Assembly (NCBI RefSeq): GCF_014207935.1
Contig: NZ_JACHLL010000003.1
Coordinates: forward strand, 322,265-386,264
Direction: 5' to 3'
From: Pseudomonas fluvialis
GTDB taxonomy: Bacteria; Pseudomonadota; Gammaproteobacteria; Pseudomonadales; Pseudomonadaceae
Length of the DNA: 64,000 nt
Shown: positions 8,586-17,201 of the stretch, piece by piece
Layout: each line of letters starts with the position of its first letter
Numbering within the stretch: position 1 is the stretch's first letter
Notes under the pieces: model-generated
Told to the model about the DNA's origin: nothing
Database searches by the model: none
What the model saw: only the letters and a program-made list of their open reading frames with translations
Position numbers and translations under genes: made by a program

Positions 8586-9899
8586 TCAGCGCAGCTTTTC
8601 CATCATCTGGTAGTACCACATGCCGGCCGCCAGCATCGGGTTGCCGAAGATATCGCCCATCGGCACCTTGATGTGCTTGCACGAGGCGAAGGTGTCGAAT
8701 TTCTCCAGGGTGCCGGTCATGGCATTGGCCATGATCTCGCCCATGATGTGGGTGGTGGCCACGCCATGGCCGGAGTAGCCCTGGCAGTACCAGACGTTGT
8801 CCGACAGCTTGCCCAGCTGCGGGATGCGGTTCATCACGATGCCCATAGCGCAGCTCCACTGGAACTCGATGTCCACGCCCTTGAGCGCCGGGAAGGTACG
8901 CTCGATGCAGGGTCGCAGCTCGCCGGCGATATCCCGCGAATCACGCCCGGAATAGTTGGCACCACCGCCGAACAGCAGACGGCCGTCGGCGGTCAGGCGG
9001 TAGTAGTCGAGCACGAAACGGCAGTCGTACACCGCCAGATCCTGCGGATTGATCTGCTTGGCCAGGTCGCCCAGCGGCTTGGTCGTGACGATGCCGCCCA
9101 TGGCCGGGAAGATCAGCCCCTTGAGTTTCTTGCGCTCCAGCTTGTGGTAGACATCACCGGCAAGCATCACCTGCTTGGCCTCGACACGGCCCTGAGCGGT
9201 GACCACCGCCGGGTTGGCGCCATGGACGATATCCAGCACCTCGGAATGTTCGAAGATCAGCGCGCCCAGGCTCTCGGCGGCCTTCGCCTCGCCGATGCAC
9301 AGGTTCAGCGGATGCAGGTGCATGTTGCGGGTGTTCTTGATCGCGCCGTAGTACAGGTCGCTTTCCAGGTGCTGACGCACGCCCTGGGCATCGAGCAGGG
9401 TGACCTCACTGCCCATGCCACGGCGCACGGCCTCCTCGTAGGAAGCTTCCAGCTCGGCCATGTGCACCGGCTTCATCGCTGCGTGCAGGTGGCCGTGCTT
9501 GAGGTCGCACTGGATGCCGTACTTGGCAACCCGGCTCTTGATGATCTCGTGGCCGCGCCAGCGCAGGTGCCAGATGAAATCCTCGACGTCGCTGCCGAGG
9601 GTCTTGCTCATCTGCTTGTGCATGGCCCCTTCGCCGGACAGACTGCCGGTGACCTGCCCGCCATTGCGGCCGGTGGCGCCCCAGCCGATCTTGTTGGCTT
9701 CGATCACTGCCACCTTGAGGCCGCGCTCAGCCAACTCCACCGCCGTGGCCACGCCGGTGAAACCGCCACCGATAATGGCCACATCGACCTTCACCGTGCC
9801 CTGCACCGTCGGGTAATCGGTCTCGTGGTTGAGCGTGGCGGTGTAGTAGGACTTGCAGCGCTCGGGCGCAGGCGTCACGGGCTTGATCGCAGCGTTCAT
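8586..9899 (-). CDS. FAD-dependent oxidoreductase, PuuB-like (DAO family)
   Basis: 437 aa with an N-terminal Rossmann FAD site (VDVAIIGGGFTGVATAVEL) followed by GWGATGRNGGQVTGS and a C-terminal GYSGHGVATTHIMGEIMA, all typical of the gamma-glutamylputrescine oxidase group of the DAO family. Such enzymes oxidise amino groups of polyamine or amino-acid derivatives, giving an aldehyde, ammonia and hydrogen peroxide. No other polyamine gene is adjacent. A second, more complete puu cluster lies at 49231-52647, so this copy may serve another amine. It has its own terminator. Confidence 0.85.
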   Translation of the reverse strand: MNAAIKPVTPAPERCKSYYTATLNHETDYPTVQGTVKVDVAIIGGGFTGVATAVELAERGLKVAVIEANKIGWGATGRNGGQVTGSLSGEGAMHKQMSKTLGSDVEDFIWHLRWRGHEIIKSRVAKYGIQCDLKHGHLHAAMKPVHMAELEASYEEAVRRGMGSEVTLLDAQGVRQHLESDLYYGAIKNTRNMHLHPLNLCIGEAKAAESLGALIFEHSEVLDIVHGANPAVVTAQGRVEAKQVMLAGDVYHKLERKKLKGLIFPAMGGIVTTKPLGDLAKQINPQDLAVYDCRFVLDYYRLTADGRLLFGGGANYSGRDSRDIAGELRPCIERTFPALKGVDIEFQWSCAMGIVMNRIPQLGKLSDNVWYCQGYSGHGVATTHIMGEIMANAMTGTLEKFDTFASCKHIKVPMGDIFGNPMLAAGMWYYQMMEKLR

Positions 9900-10269
9900 G
9901 GGGTTTCCTTGTTATGGGATGCGGCACACAGTGGTGCGGCAGAAGCGATTCGGTCACCCGGCACTGATGACTCGGGACAACCGTTGAGCCAAGCGGCTCG
10001 ATCAGAAATGGGGCAGCGCTATGAGGGGCAGCCATCCGGTGGACGGGCATGCCGACAATGCCACAGCGCCCAGAAGGCCAGCGGCAAACAGCGCAAGCCA
10101 TCCATACCTCGGCAACAATGCTTGCCAGCCATCAGAGGCAGCGCACCGAGCAGCGGAGTAAGGGTGAACAGCGCCATGGGCGGACCAGAAATAACCTGAC
10201 TGAACGCAGGGTCGCACGGCGCTTTGCGTTCAATAAATCAGTATTTCCCGATCTTTGGTTTTACAGATA
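9900..10269 (+). other. 370-base stretch without a convincing gene
   Basis: Holds the presumed promoter region of the PuuB-like gene. A minus-strand reading frame at 10002-10217 contains a hydrophobic run (WLALFAAGLLGAVALSA), and an overlapping frame also reads hydrophobically (start near 10177), so a small frameshifted membrane protein is conceivable. No ribosome site supports either. Confidence 0.3.
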
Positions 10270-11244
10270 TCAAACAATAACCGGCTGCTGCAGGCGGGCA
10301 TCCAGACGCTCGCAGTCGTTCTCCCGGCGCAGTTCGGCAAACAGCTGAGCCGCCTCGGGGTAACTACGAGTGAGCATGGCCAGCCACTGCTTGAGCCGGC
10401 CCGGCGCATAGCGCGGTGCCAGCTTGCCGCGCGCCTGGCGCCAGAAGTCCTGCAGCAGGGGCCAGAGTTCGGCCCAGGTCATCGCCGTGGTATCGGCACC
10501 ATCGCGCCAGGCGGCAATCTGCCGGGCCAGATCGGGGCGCGAAACCAGGCCGCGACCCAGCATGATGTCGGCGACGCCGCTGACCTCGCGGCAACGCTGG
10601 TAATCGGCCAGGCTCCACACCTCGCCGTTGGCCAGCACCGGTACCCGAACCGTCTCGGCCACCCGCGCCACCCACTCCCAATGGGCCGGTGGCTTGTAGC
10701 CGTCGCGCTTGGTCCGCGCATGCACCACCAGTTGCGCTGCCCCGCCGTCGACCAGAGCGCGGGCGCAATCCAGGGCACCGTCCGGTGCGTCATAGCCAAG
10801 GCGCATCTTCGCCGTCACCGGTATGGCCGCCGGTACCGCTCGGCGCACCTCGGCGAGAATGCGATACAGCAGTTCCGGCTCATTAAGCAGCACCGCTCCG
10901 CCACGCGACTTGTTCACCGTCTTGGCCGGGCAGCCGAAATTCAGGTCGATGACCGGCGCGCCCAGCTCGCAAGCATAGGCGGAGTTGTCGGCCAGGCAGG
11001 CCGGATCGGAGCCCAGCAGCTGCACGCGCATCGGCGTGCCGGCACGGGTCTGCGAACCATGCGACAGTTCCGGCGCCAGCTTGTAGAAGGCCGAGGCCGG
11101 CAGCAGGCGGTCAGAGACACGAATGAACTCGGTCACGCACCAGTCGATGCCACCGGCACGGGTCAGCACGTCGCGAAGGATTTCGTCGACCAGCCCCTCC
11201 ATCGGGGCCAAGGCGATTTGCACGGCAACAGTCTCGACAGGCAA
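10270..11244 (-). CDS. dusC: tRNA-dihydrouridine(16) synthase DusC
   Basis: Flavoenzyme that reduces uridine 16 in the D-loop of tRNA. The 324-aa product shows the Dus landmarks: [10 protein letters not shown] at the FMN site, [18 protein letters not shown] containing the catalytic cysteine, [20 protein letters not shown] and the FMN-phosphate loop VLANGEV, with [15 protein letters not shown]. The short C-terminal domain fits DusC rather than DusA or DusB. It is the last of several minus-strand genes but is separated from the thioesterase by 42 bases. Confidence 0.92.
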   Translation of the reverse strand: MPVETVAVQIALAPMEGLVDEILRDVLTRAGGIDWCVTEFIRVSDRLLPASAFYKLAPELSHGSQTRAGTPMRVQLLGSDPACLADNSAYACELGAPVIDLNFGCPAKTVNKSRGGAVLLNEPELLYRILAEVRRAVPAAIPVTAKMRLGYDAPDGALDCARALVDGGAAQLVVHARTKRDGYKPPAHWEWVARVAETVRVPVLANGEVWSLADYQRCREVSGVADIMLGRGLVSRPDLARQIAAWRDGADTTAMTWAELWPLLQDFWRQARGKLAPRYAPGRLKQWLAMLTRSYPEAAQLFAELRRENDCERLDARLQQPVIV

Positions 11245-11286
11245 ACGGGGCGGCGATTCTAGCAGGGCGCGACGGCAAAACCCCGT

Positions 11287-11736
11287 TTACAGCTCCAACG
11301 GATAGCGCTCCAGCAGCGCTCGGCCATAGCCCTCGATGAACTCTGCCGGCATTCGTTTGGGTTTGCCACTGGACAGCTCGATGCAGACGAAGGTGGTCTG
11401 CGCGCGCAGCAGCGTCAGATCATCGGCCGGACGTTTGAGCTGGAAGTGCCGGGTCATCTTCAGGCGCTGATCGGACTCGACGATCCAGGTGGCCAGCTGC
11501 AGTTGGTCACCCTCGTAGGCGCTGGCCAGGTAATCGATCTCGTGACGCAGCACCGCCATGGCGCGGTCCAGCCGTCGGTACTCGGCCAGGTCCAGGCCCA
11601 GGCTCTGTGAATGGCGCCAGGCGCAGCGCTCCAGCCAGCTGACATAGACCGCGTTGTTGGCATGACCCAGGCCATCGATATCCTCGGGCTGCACGACGAT
11701 GTCGATGACGAACGGATCGGGCAGCGTCCAGCTCAC
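11287..11736 (-). CDS. Acyl-CoA thioesterase, hot-dog fold (YbgC/FadM-like)
   Basis: 149 aa with the 4HBT-type signature DIDGLGHANNAVYVSWLE, where the aspartate is the usual catalytic residue; such enzymes hydrolyse acyl-CoA thioesters in the cytoplasm. The start is a GTG overlapping the eda stop by four bases (GTGA), so translation is coupled to eda. Why a thioesterase sits behind Entner-Doudoroff genes is not evident. Confidence 0.85.
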   Translation of the reverse strand: MSWTLPDPFVIDIVVQPEDIDGLGHANNAVYVSWLERCAWRHSQSLGLDLAEYRRLDRAMAVLRHEIDYLASAYEGDQLQLATWIVESDQRLKMTRHFQLKRPADDLTLLRAQTTFVCIELSSGKPKRMPAEFIEGYGRALLERYPLEL

Positions 11737-12383
11737 GGGCGACGCTCCAGAGTCGAGACAATGTCGCGGGCCTCGGCGGCCAGTTGAGTGATCTGGTCCC
11801 AGGCACGCGCCTTGACCAGATTCTCCGGGGCAATCCAGGTGCCGCCAACACAGGCCACATTGGGCAGGCGCAGGAAGCTCAGCAGGTTGTCCGGGGTGAT
11901 GCCGCCGGTGGGACAGAAGCGGATGCCGGTGAACGGTCCCTTGAAACTTTTCAGCATTTTCACGCTGGTCGCACCATTGGCCGGGAACAGCTTGAGCGAG
12001 CGGTAGCCATATTCCAGGGCCAGCAACACCTCGGACGGCGTCATCACCGCCGGCAGATACGGCAGCCCTGAATCATCGGCCGCCGCGGCGAGGCGTTCGG
12101 TGCAACCGGGGCTGACGGCGAACTGGGCACCGGCATCACGGGCCTCGCTAAACTGCTCGGCATGGATGACCGTGCCGGCACCGACCAGCAAGTCCGGCAC
12201 CGCCTGACGGATCGCCTGCAGGGCATCCAGCGCACCCGGCGTGCGCAGGGTCACCTCCAGCACCTCGATGCCGCCGGCCTTCAGCGCCAGGGCCAGATCG
12301 ACGGCCAGGCCGACATCCTCGATCACCAGCACCGGCAATACCGGGCGGGCACGCTGCAACACCTGATCCATTGTCAACATCAT
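11733..12383 (-). CDS. eda: 2-keto-3-deoxy-6-phosphogluconate aldolase
   Basis: Cleaves KDPG to pyruvate and glyceraldehyde-3-phosphate, the last step of the Entner-Doudoroff route. The Schiff-base lysine lies in RSLKLFPANGATSVKML, the general-base glutamate in EVLEVTLRTPGAL, and the phosphate loop in FCPTGGITPDN; 216 aa is normal. The ATG at 12383 overlaps the edd stop as TGATG and has GGAG upstream, so eda is translationally coupled to edd. Confidence 0.95.
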   Translation of the reverse strand: MMLTMDQVLQRARPVLPVLVIEDVGLAVDLALALKAGGIEVLEVTLRTPGALDALQAIRQAVPDLLVGAGTVIHAEQFSEARDAGAQFAVSPGCTERLAAAADDSGLPYLPAVMTPSEVLLALEYGYRSLKLFPANGATSVKMLKSFKGPFTGIRFCPTGGITPDNLLSFLRLPNVACVGGTWIAPENLVKARAWDQITQLAAEARDIVSTLERRP

Positions 12384-14209
12384 CACTCTCCTGCGTCGAA
12401 CCAGCTGGCCCCGCGATCGGCGGGCCCGACTAAACGGCGTTGATTGGCAAACAGCTCCAGGCCGTAACCGGCTGCCTGCGTTTCACTGGCGCTGGCCGGC
12501 ACCCGCTGTGCCAACTCCGCCTCACTCACCTCCAGATGCAGGGTTCCGGTCGCCGCATCCAGGCTCAGCCAGTCGCCATCCCGCACCCGGGCCAACAGAC
12601 CACCGCAGGCCGCCTCGGGCGTCAGGTGCAAGGCCGCCGGCACCTGGCCGGACGCACCGGACAGGCGGCCATCGGTGACCAGTGCCACCCGCTGCCCCTG
12701 CTGCTGCAGGTTGGCCAGCAAGGGCATGAGCTTGTGCAGCTCGGGCATGCCGTTACCACGTGGTCCTTGGAAGCGCAGTACCAGCACCAGGTCACCGCTG
12801 AACTCGCCGGCCGCATAGGCACGCTGCACCGCCGCCTCGCTGTCGAACACCCGAGCCGGTGCCCGCACCTGCCAGGCTGACAGGGGAATCGCCGAGGTCT
12901 TGAGCATGGCCCGGCCAAGATTGCCCTGCAGCAGCACCAGGCCGCCCTCGGCGGCAAACGGCGTCGCCAGGGGCTGCAGGATGTCCGGCGCGACGGTTTC
13001 AGCCGGCACCTCGCGCCAGCTCAGCCGGCCCTGATCCAGCCAGGCCTCGCGGGCATAATCGGCCAGGCTGTCACCGGCCACGGTGGCCACCTCGCCATGC
13101 AGCAGGCCACCCTCAAGCAGCTGGCGAATCAGCCAGGCCGGGCCGCCGGCTGCCTGAAACTGGTTCACATCCGCCGCGCCATTGGGGTAGACCCGCGCCA
13201 GCAGCGGCACCACCCGCGACAGCGCGGCAATATCGTCCCAGCTCAGCTCATAACCCGCCGCCTGGGCAATCGCCGGCAGGTGCAGGGTGTGGTTGGTCGA
13301 ACCGCCACTGGCGAGCAGGCCGACCACGGCGTTGACCAGCACCCGGGCATCGATCTGCACACCCAACGGTAGGGGGCGCTCGCCATGCCGGCTGTTGCGC
13401 GCGACCAGACGCGCCGCCTCGGCGGTGATGGCCGGGCGCAACTCGCCATGCGGCGAGACGAAGGCCGACCCTGGCACGTGCAGGCCCATGAACTCCATCA
13501 ACAACTGGTTGGTATTGGCCGTGCCGTAGAAGGTGCAGGTGCCCTCACCGTGATAGGCCGCCAGTTCAGCCGCCAGCAACTCCTCGCGACTGGCATCGCC
13601 GCGCACGAAGCGCTGGCGAACCTCGGCCTTGGCCTTGTTGGGCAGCCCCGAACTCATGGGGCCGGCCGGCACGAACAGGGCCGGCAGATGGCCGAAATGC
13701 AGGGCGCCGATCAGAAGCCCCGGCACGATCTTGTCGCACACCCCCAGGTACAGGCCGCCATCGAACACGCCATGGGTGAGGCCGATGGCCGTGGCCTGGG
13801 CAATCAGGTCACGGGAGAACAGCGACAGCTGCATACCCGGCTCACCCTGGGTAATGCCATCGCACATGGCGGGCACCCCGGCGGCAAACTGCGCACTGGC
13901 GCCGTGTCGGGCCAACGCCTGCTTGAGCTGCTCGGGATAGTCGCGCAGCGGCGCATGGGCTGACAGCAGGTCGTTGTAACTGGAAACGATGGCAATGTGC
14001 GCAGAGCCGCCCTGGCGCACGATCAGCCGCGCCGCCTCGGGCTGTGCCGCCAGCGTATGGGCCAGGTTGGAACAGCCCAGGTGCTGCCGTGGATCACGCT
14101 GATAAGCCTGCTGCAGACGTTCGAGGTAGGCACTGCGGCGGGACGCCGAGCGCTGCTCGATGGCGGCAGTGACCTGTTCCAGCACGGGATGCAACAGGGA
14201 ATCCGACAT
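12383..14209 (-). CDS. edd: 6-phosphogluconate dehydratase
   Basis: Iron-sulfur dehydratase converting 6-phosphogluconate to KDPG. The 608-aa length and the IlvD/Edd motifs (VPAMCDGITQGEPGMQLSLF, GVCDKIVPGLLIG, FYGTANTNQLLMEFMG, VTDGRLSGASGQVPAALH) identify it. It begins the tight edd-eda-thioesterase block, about 90 bases behind pgl. No TTGT-N-ACAA dyad of the kind recognised by HexR was seen upstream. Confidence 0.95.
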   Translation of the reverse strand: MSDSLLHPVLEQVTAAIEQRSASRRSAYLERLQQAYQRDPRQHLGCSNLAHTLAAQPEAARLIVRQGGSAHIAIVSSYNDLLSAHAPLRDYPEQLKQALARHGASAQFAAGVPAMCDGITQGEPGMQLSLFSRDLIAQATAIGLTHGVFDGGLYLGVCDKIVPGLLIGALHFGHLPALFVPAGPMSSGLPNKAKAEVRQRFVRGDASREELLAAELAAYHGEGTCTFYGTANTNQLLMEFMGLHVPGSAFVSPHGELRPAITAEAARLVARNSRHGERPLPLGVQIDARVLVNAVVGLLASGGSTNHTLHLPAIAQAAGYELSWDDIAALSRVVPLLARVYPNGAADVNQFQAAGGPAWLIRQLLEGGLLHGEVATVAGDSLADYAREAWLDQGRLSWREVPAETVAPDILQPLATPFAAEGGLVLLQGNLGRAMLKTSAIPLSAWQVRAPARVFDSEAAVQRAYAAGEFSGDLVLVLRFQGPRGNGMPELHKLMPLLANLQQQGQRVALVTDGRLSGASGQVPAALHLTPEAACGGLLARVRDGDWLSLDAATGTLHLEVSEAELAQRVPASASETQAAGYGLELFANQRRLVGPADRGASWFDAGE

Positions 14210-14298
14210 GGGGCACGTCCTTCAGCGGCGAATGCGCTGAGTGTAACGGCTCTGGGACGGGGACGTCAGCCGCGCATCACCCGCTTCGACGTGAGGCC

Positions 14299-14952
14299 TT
14301 ACTCGGCCCAATACACCTGCACGACTCCCGACTCCAGCAGCTGACGCACCGGCCAGTCGCCCTGCCCCTTCTGCGCCTGCTCCAGCAGCGCACGCTTGGC
14401 GCTGCCGAACACCAGCAGGCCCAGCCAGTCACTGCGCAGCAGCAGGGCCAGATTGGGTGTCAGGCGCAGTCGCGGCTCGCTGGGCGCCTGCGCCGGCAAG
14501 GCTGCCGGTTCGGCGGCCCCATCCAGCGCTTCCGCCAGACCCGGCGTACCCGGAAACAGCGAGGCGAAATGACCATCCTCGCCCATTCCCAGCAACACGG
14601 CAGTCAAGGGCAGCCATGACTGCAGTTGCCCCCCCCAATGCCGCGCCGCCTGCTCAGGCGTGGAGCCCTGACGTGGGTCGAGCCACTGGGCCTCCGGCAG
14701 CCCGGCACTCAGCAGACGCAGGTTGCTGGCCGCATCCCCGGCCGGCACCCAGCGCTCATCGCTGGGGCTGGCACGCACGCGGGACCAGTCCAGCGGCATT
14801 GCTGCCAGCAGCGGCAGCAATGCCTGCGGACTGCTGCCGCCCGGTAACAGCAGGCTCGGTTGTTCGCGGGCCTGCAGCTGTTCGGCCAGATCCTCGGCCA
14901 ACGCCTGCAGGCAGGCCTCGCGGCTGTCGAAGCTCTTCCAGTGCAGAGTCAT
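14299..14952 (-). CDS. pgl: 6-phosphogluconolactonase (DevB family)
   Basis: Hydrolyses 6-phosphogluconolactone to 6-phosphogluconate, the substrate of the next gene edd. The 217-aa protein shows LLLPGGSSPQALLPLL, SDERWVPAGDAASNLRLL and LLGMGEDGHFASLFPG, all typical of DevB. In well-studied pseudomonads pgl sits in a zwf-pgl-eda operon; here no zwf is adjacent and pgl precedes edd. Confidence 0.93.
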   Translation of the reverse strand: MTLHWKSFDSREACLQALAEDLAEQLQAREQPSLLLPGGSSPQALLPLLAAMPLDWSRVRASPSDERWVPAGDAASNLRLLSAGLPEAQWLDPRQGSTPEQAARHWGGQLQSWLPLTAVLLGMGEDGHFASLFPGTPGLAEALDGAAEPAALPAQAPSEPRLRLTPNLALLLRSDWLGLLVFGSAKRALLEQAQKGQGDWPVRQLLESGVVQVYWAE

Positions 14953-14991
14953 TTACGCTCCCTGGGGGCGGGGACAAAATCCCACTGTCGA

Positions 14992-15828
14992 TCAGCCGCC
15001 GCTGGCCGTCAATCGGGGCCTGGCCGTGCCCAGCTGTGCCAGCACCGCCTCGACCAAGCGCGGGTCGGCCAGCACCTGGCTGTGCCCGCCCTGTTCCAGC
15101 TCCAGCAGGCGACTGCCTGGCCAGAACTGGTGGATGCGCCGCGCCTCGCCCGCCGGCACCACCTTGTCGTCGGCGGCATGCACCACCAGCCCCGGCATGG
15201 ACAGTTGGTAACGACTGACGTCCAGCTCGCTGACCGGCATGCCGGCGCGGCGCTCGACCTGGGCGATGAAGCGCTCGCCAGCGAAAGGCGGCAGCCCGAC
15301 GAAGCGGCTGAAGCGCTCCAGCATCAGCAGCAGCCGGCTGGGCGCCGACACCGTGATCAGTTGCTCGGCGCGCAGCCCCATCTGCACCGCCAGCATGGCG
15401 CTGGCGCCACCCATGGAGTGACCAATCAGCGCGCGCAGCGGCGGCAGCTCGGCGGCAGCCTCGGTCAGCGCGCGAGCGAACTGCACCGGGGTGGCTTCGC
15501 GCCCCGGCGAGCGGCCATGGGCCGGACCATCGAGAGCCACCACCGCGAAGCCGGCGTCCAACAGCGCCTCGATCAGCACGGCGAACTGGGTCGGCCGTCC
15601 CTCCCAGCCATGCTGCAGCAGCACCGCCGGCCCGCTCCCCCAGCGCAGGGCCGACAGCCCGAAACGCAGGGTGATGCGCTCAGCGCCCTCCTCCCAGGGT
15701 CTTTCCCAGGCACGCGGCGCAGGTGTGTGCGGGATGGTGAAGACCCGGCGCATCTGCCGGGCGGCCAGCTCCGGGGCCAGGTGACCGAGCGTGGCGTTCA
15801 TGCCGCGGACAAGGCTCATACCGTTCAT
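14992..15828 (-). CDS. Alpha/beta hydrolase
   Basis: 278 aa. The nucleophile elbow is GHSMGGA, an oxyanion segment LLQHGWEGRPTQF lies earlier, and acid and histidine residues are plausible in VHAADDKVVP and GGHSQVL, so a complete triad is likely. The start at 15828 is set by the strong GAGGAGGT ribosome site before it; a longer frame to 15915 would overlap the TetR gene. It follows the TetR gene on the same strand with 61 bases between, so it may be that regulator's target. The substrate is unknown. Confidence 0.85.
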   Translation of the reverse strand: MNGMSLVRGMNATLGHLAPELAARQMRRVFTIPHTPAPRAWERPWEEGAERITLRFGLSALRWGSGPAVLLQHGWEGRPTQFAVLIEALLDAGFAVVALDGPAHGRSPGREATPVQFARALTEAAAELPPLRALIGHSMGGASAMLAVQMGLRAEQLITVSAPSRLLLMLERFSRFVGLPPFAGERFIAQVERRAGMPVSELDVSRYQLSMPGLVVHAADDKVVPAGEARRIHQFWPGSRLLELEQGGHSQVLADPRLVEAVLAQLGTARPRLTASGG

Positions 15829-15889
15829 ATTGCACCTCCTCGAAACCTTCGTACGGTCTCGCGCACTAGCGCGAATCCAGAGAAGGAAT

Positions 15890-16429
15890 TCAGATGACCG
15901 CCGACTTGGCGGCACGCAGTACCCGGTCGGACATTGCCCCCGTGCCTAGCGCACGGGCCAGCAGCAATCCGCCAACCATCAGGGAAAAATCGGCCAGTAC
16001 CTTGTCGGCGTCCTCCGGCGACGCTGCGAACTCGGCCATCAACAGTTCCAGGTGCGCCTCAAGCGGGGCACGGAAGTCTTCCGGCAGGCGCGCCAGCTCG
16101 GCCAGGGTGCTGGGCAGCGGGCAGCCGTCGTCCTCGGCGTCGCGGTGTTTGCGTGATAGATAGAAGGCCGCCATCAGCGCACGCCGCTCAACGGCCGGAA
16201 GCTGGGGCTCCAGTTCGCGCAGGCCCTGGCGGCGACGATCCAGCAGGCCTTCGAAGGCCTCCAGCATCAGCGCCTCCTTGCTGGCGAAGTGGGCGTAGAA
16301 GCCGCCGACCGTCAGCCCGGCCGCGGCCATCACCTCCCCCACTGCGGGCGCTTGGGCGCCGCGCTTGAGCAGCTGGCGCTCTGCGCTGATCAGAATGCGC
16401 TGGCGGGTGCGGGTCTTCTTGTCGTTCAT
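15890..16429 (-). CDS. TetR-family transcriptional regulator
   Basis: 179 aa with an N-terminal TetR helix-turn-helix (RQRILISAERQLLKRG, then AAGLTVGGFYAHFASKEALM). The C-terminal ligand domain is less conserved, as usual. It lies directly upstream of the alpha/beta hydrolase and has an AT-rich dyad just before its start codon, so self-repression together with the hydrolase is likely. Confidence 0.88.
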   Translation of the reverse strand: MNDKKTRTRQRILISAERQLLKRGAQAPAVGEVMAAAGLTVGGFYAHFASKEALMLEAFEGLLDRRRQGLRELEPQLPAVERRALMAAFYLSRKHRDAEDDGCPLPSTLAELARLPEDFRAPLEAHLELLMAEFAASPEDADKVLADFSLMVGGLLLARALGTGAMSDRVLRAAKSAVI

Positions 16430-16455
16430 GGCTAGCTCCAGAAGATTACAGCCAT

Positions 16456-16475
16456 AATATTATGCATGTAATATT
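16456..16475. promoter_or_regulatory. Dyad operator upstream of the TetR gene
   Basis: Seven-base arms AATATTA and TAATATT flank a 6-base centre, 27 bases before the TetR start. The A+T richness stands out in this GC-rich stretch. Position and symmetry fit a TetR-type operator; binding is inferred. Confidence 0.65.
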
Positions 16476-16527
16476 TTCTGACAAGGCGCGAAATACACGA
16501 AAGGACGAATGGCAGGGAAAAAGGCGG

Positions 16528-16562
16528 GAAAAACAAAAGGGCCATCCCGTGGGATGGCCCTT
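16528..16562 (-). terminator. Terminator of the tRNA operon
   Basis: Twelve-base arms AAGGGCCATCCC/GGGATGGCCCTT with a 2-base loop. On the minus strand the stem runs into TTTTGTTTTT, about 27 bases past the last tRNA. Confidence 0.85.
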
Positions 16563-16588
16563 GAACCCGAAAACCGGGAAATGAAAAT

Positions 16589-16664
16589 TGGCGTCCCCTA
16601 GGGGACTCGAACCCCTGTTACCGCCGTGAAAGGGCGGTGTCCTAGGCCACTAGACGAAGGGGAC
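16589..16664 (-). tRNA. tRNA-Glu (UUC), copy 2
   Basis: Complete 76-nt cloverleaf with encoded CCA. The acceptor arms are GTCCCC/GGGGAC, the anticodon loop reads CTTTCAC with UUC, and the T-arm contains GGTTCGAATCC. It is identical in sequence to the copy at 16874-16949. Confidence 0.97.
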
Positions 16665-16712
16665 GTAACCTTCGATGAACAAGGCCAGCACACAGCTGAC
16701 CCTGTCAGTGAT

Positions 16713-16788
<76 letters not shown>

Positions 16789-16873
16789 GTGAAACAAATA
16801 ACCCTTGAGCAGGGTGCGAACTTTTCAGATCGCGATTTGCAGTTCCGGCTGGGTGGATTCTGCAAATCTGAAG

Positions 16874-16949
16874 TGGCGTCCCCTAGGGGACTCGAACCCC
16901 TGTTACCGCCGTGAAAGGGCGGTGTCCTAGGCCACTAGACGAAGGGGAC
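16874..16949 (-). tRNA. tRNA-Glu (UUC), copy 1
   Basis: Same 76-nt sequence as the tRNA-Glu at 16589. It is the second gene of the four-tRNA transcript. Confidence 0.97.
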
Positions 16950-16990
16950 GAAACCTTCGTGCAAACCGCTTACGCAGCTTGCTGGAAATT

Positions 16991-17066
<76 letters not shown>

Positions 17067-17084
17067 GTCGCTTGGACGGGGCGC

Positions 17085-17113
17085 ATATTAGGGGCGACCC
17101 GCCAGGCTGTCAA
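17085..17113 (-). promoter_or_regulatory. Sigma-70 promoter of the tRNA operon
   Basis: On the minus strand a perfect TTGACA (17108-17113) and TAATAT (17085-17090) are separated by exactly 17 bases. The bases after the -10 are GC-rich (GCGCCCCGTCC), a discriminator typical of stringently controlled stable-RNA promoters. Confidence 0.88.
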
Positions 17114-17201
17114 CACTATTTTCGCCGATAGGCTGATTTTTTCTTCAAACAGAACAACCACTTATCGGCGGGCGCCGGGCAGGCCGGCGCCCTTTGCGCG
17201 A

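Noticed and set aside
10002..10217. 71-codon hydrophobic minus-strand frame as a gene
   Set aside because: Two overlapping frames look equally protein-like and neither has a ribosome site; left as an unresolved stretch.
14210..14298. HexR operator upstream of edd
   Set aside because: No TTGT-N7/8-ACAA-like dyad could be found there or before pgl.
17170..17192. Terminator of gltX
   Set aside because: A stable GGGCGCCGG/CCGGCGCCC hairpin exists but there is no T-run on the minus strand, so the call was not made.
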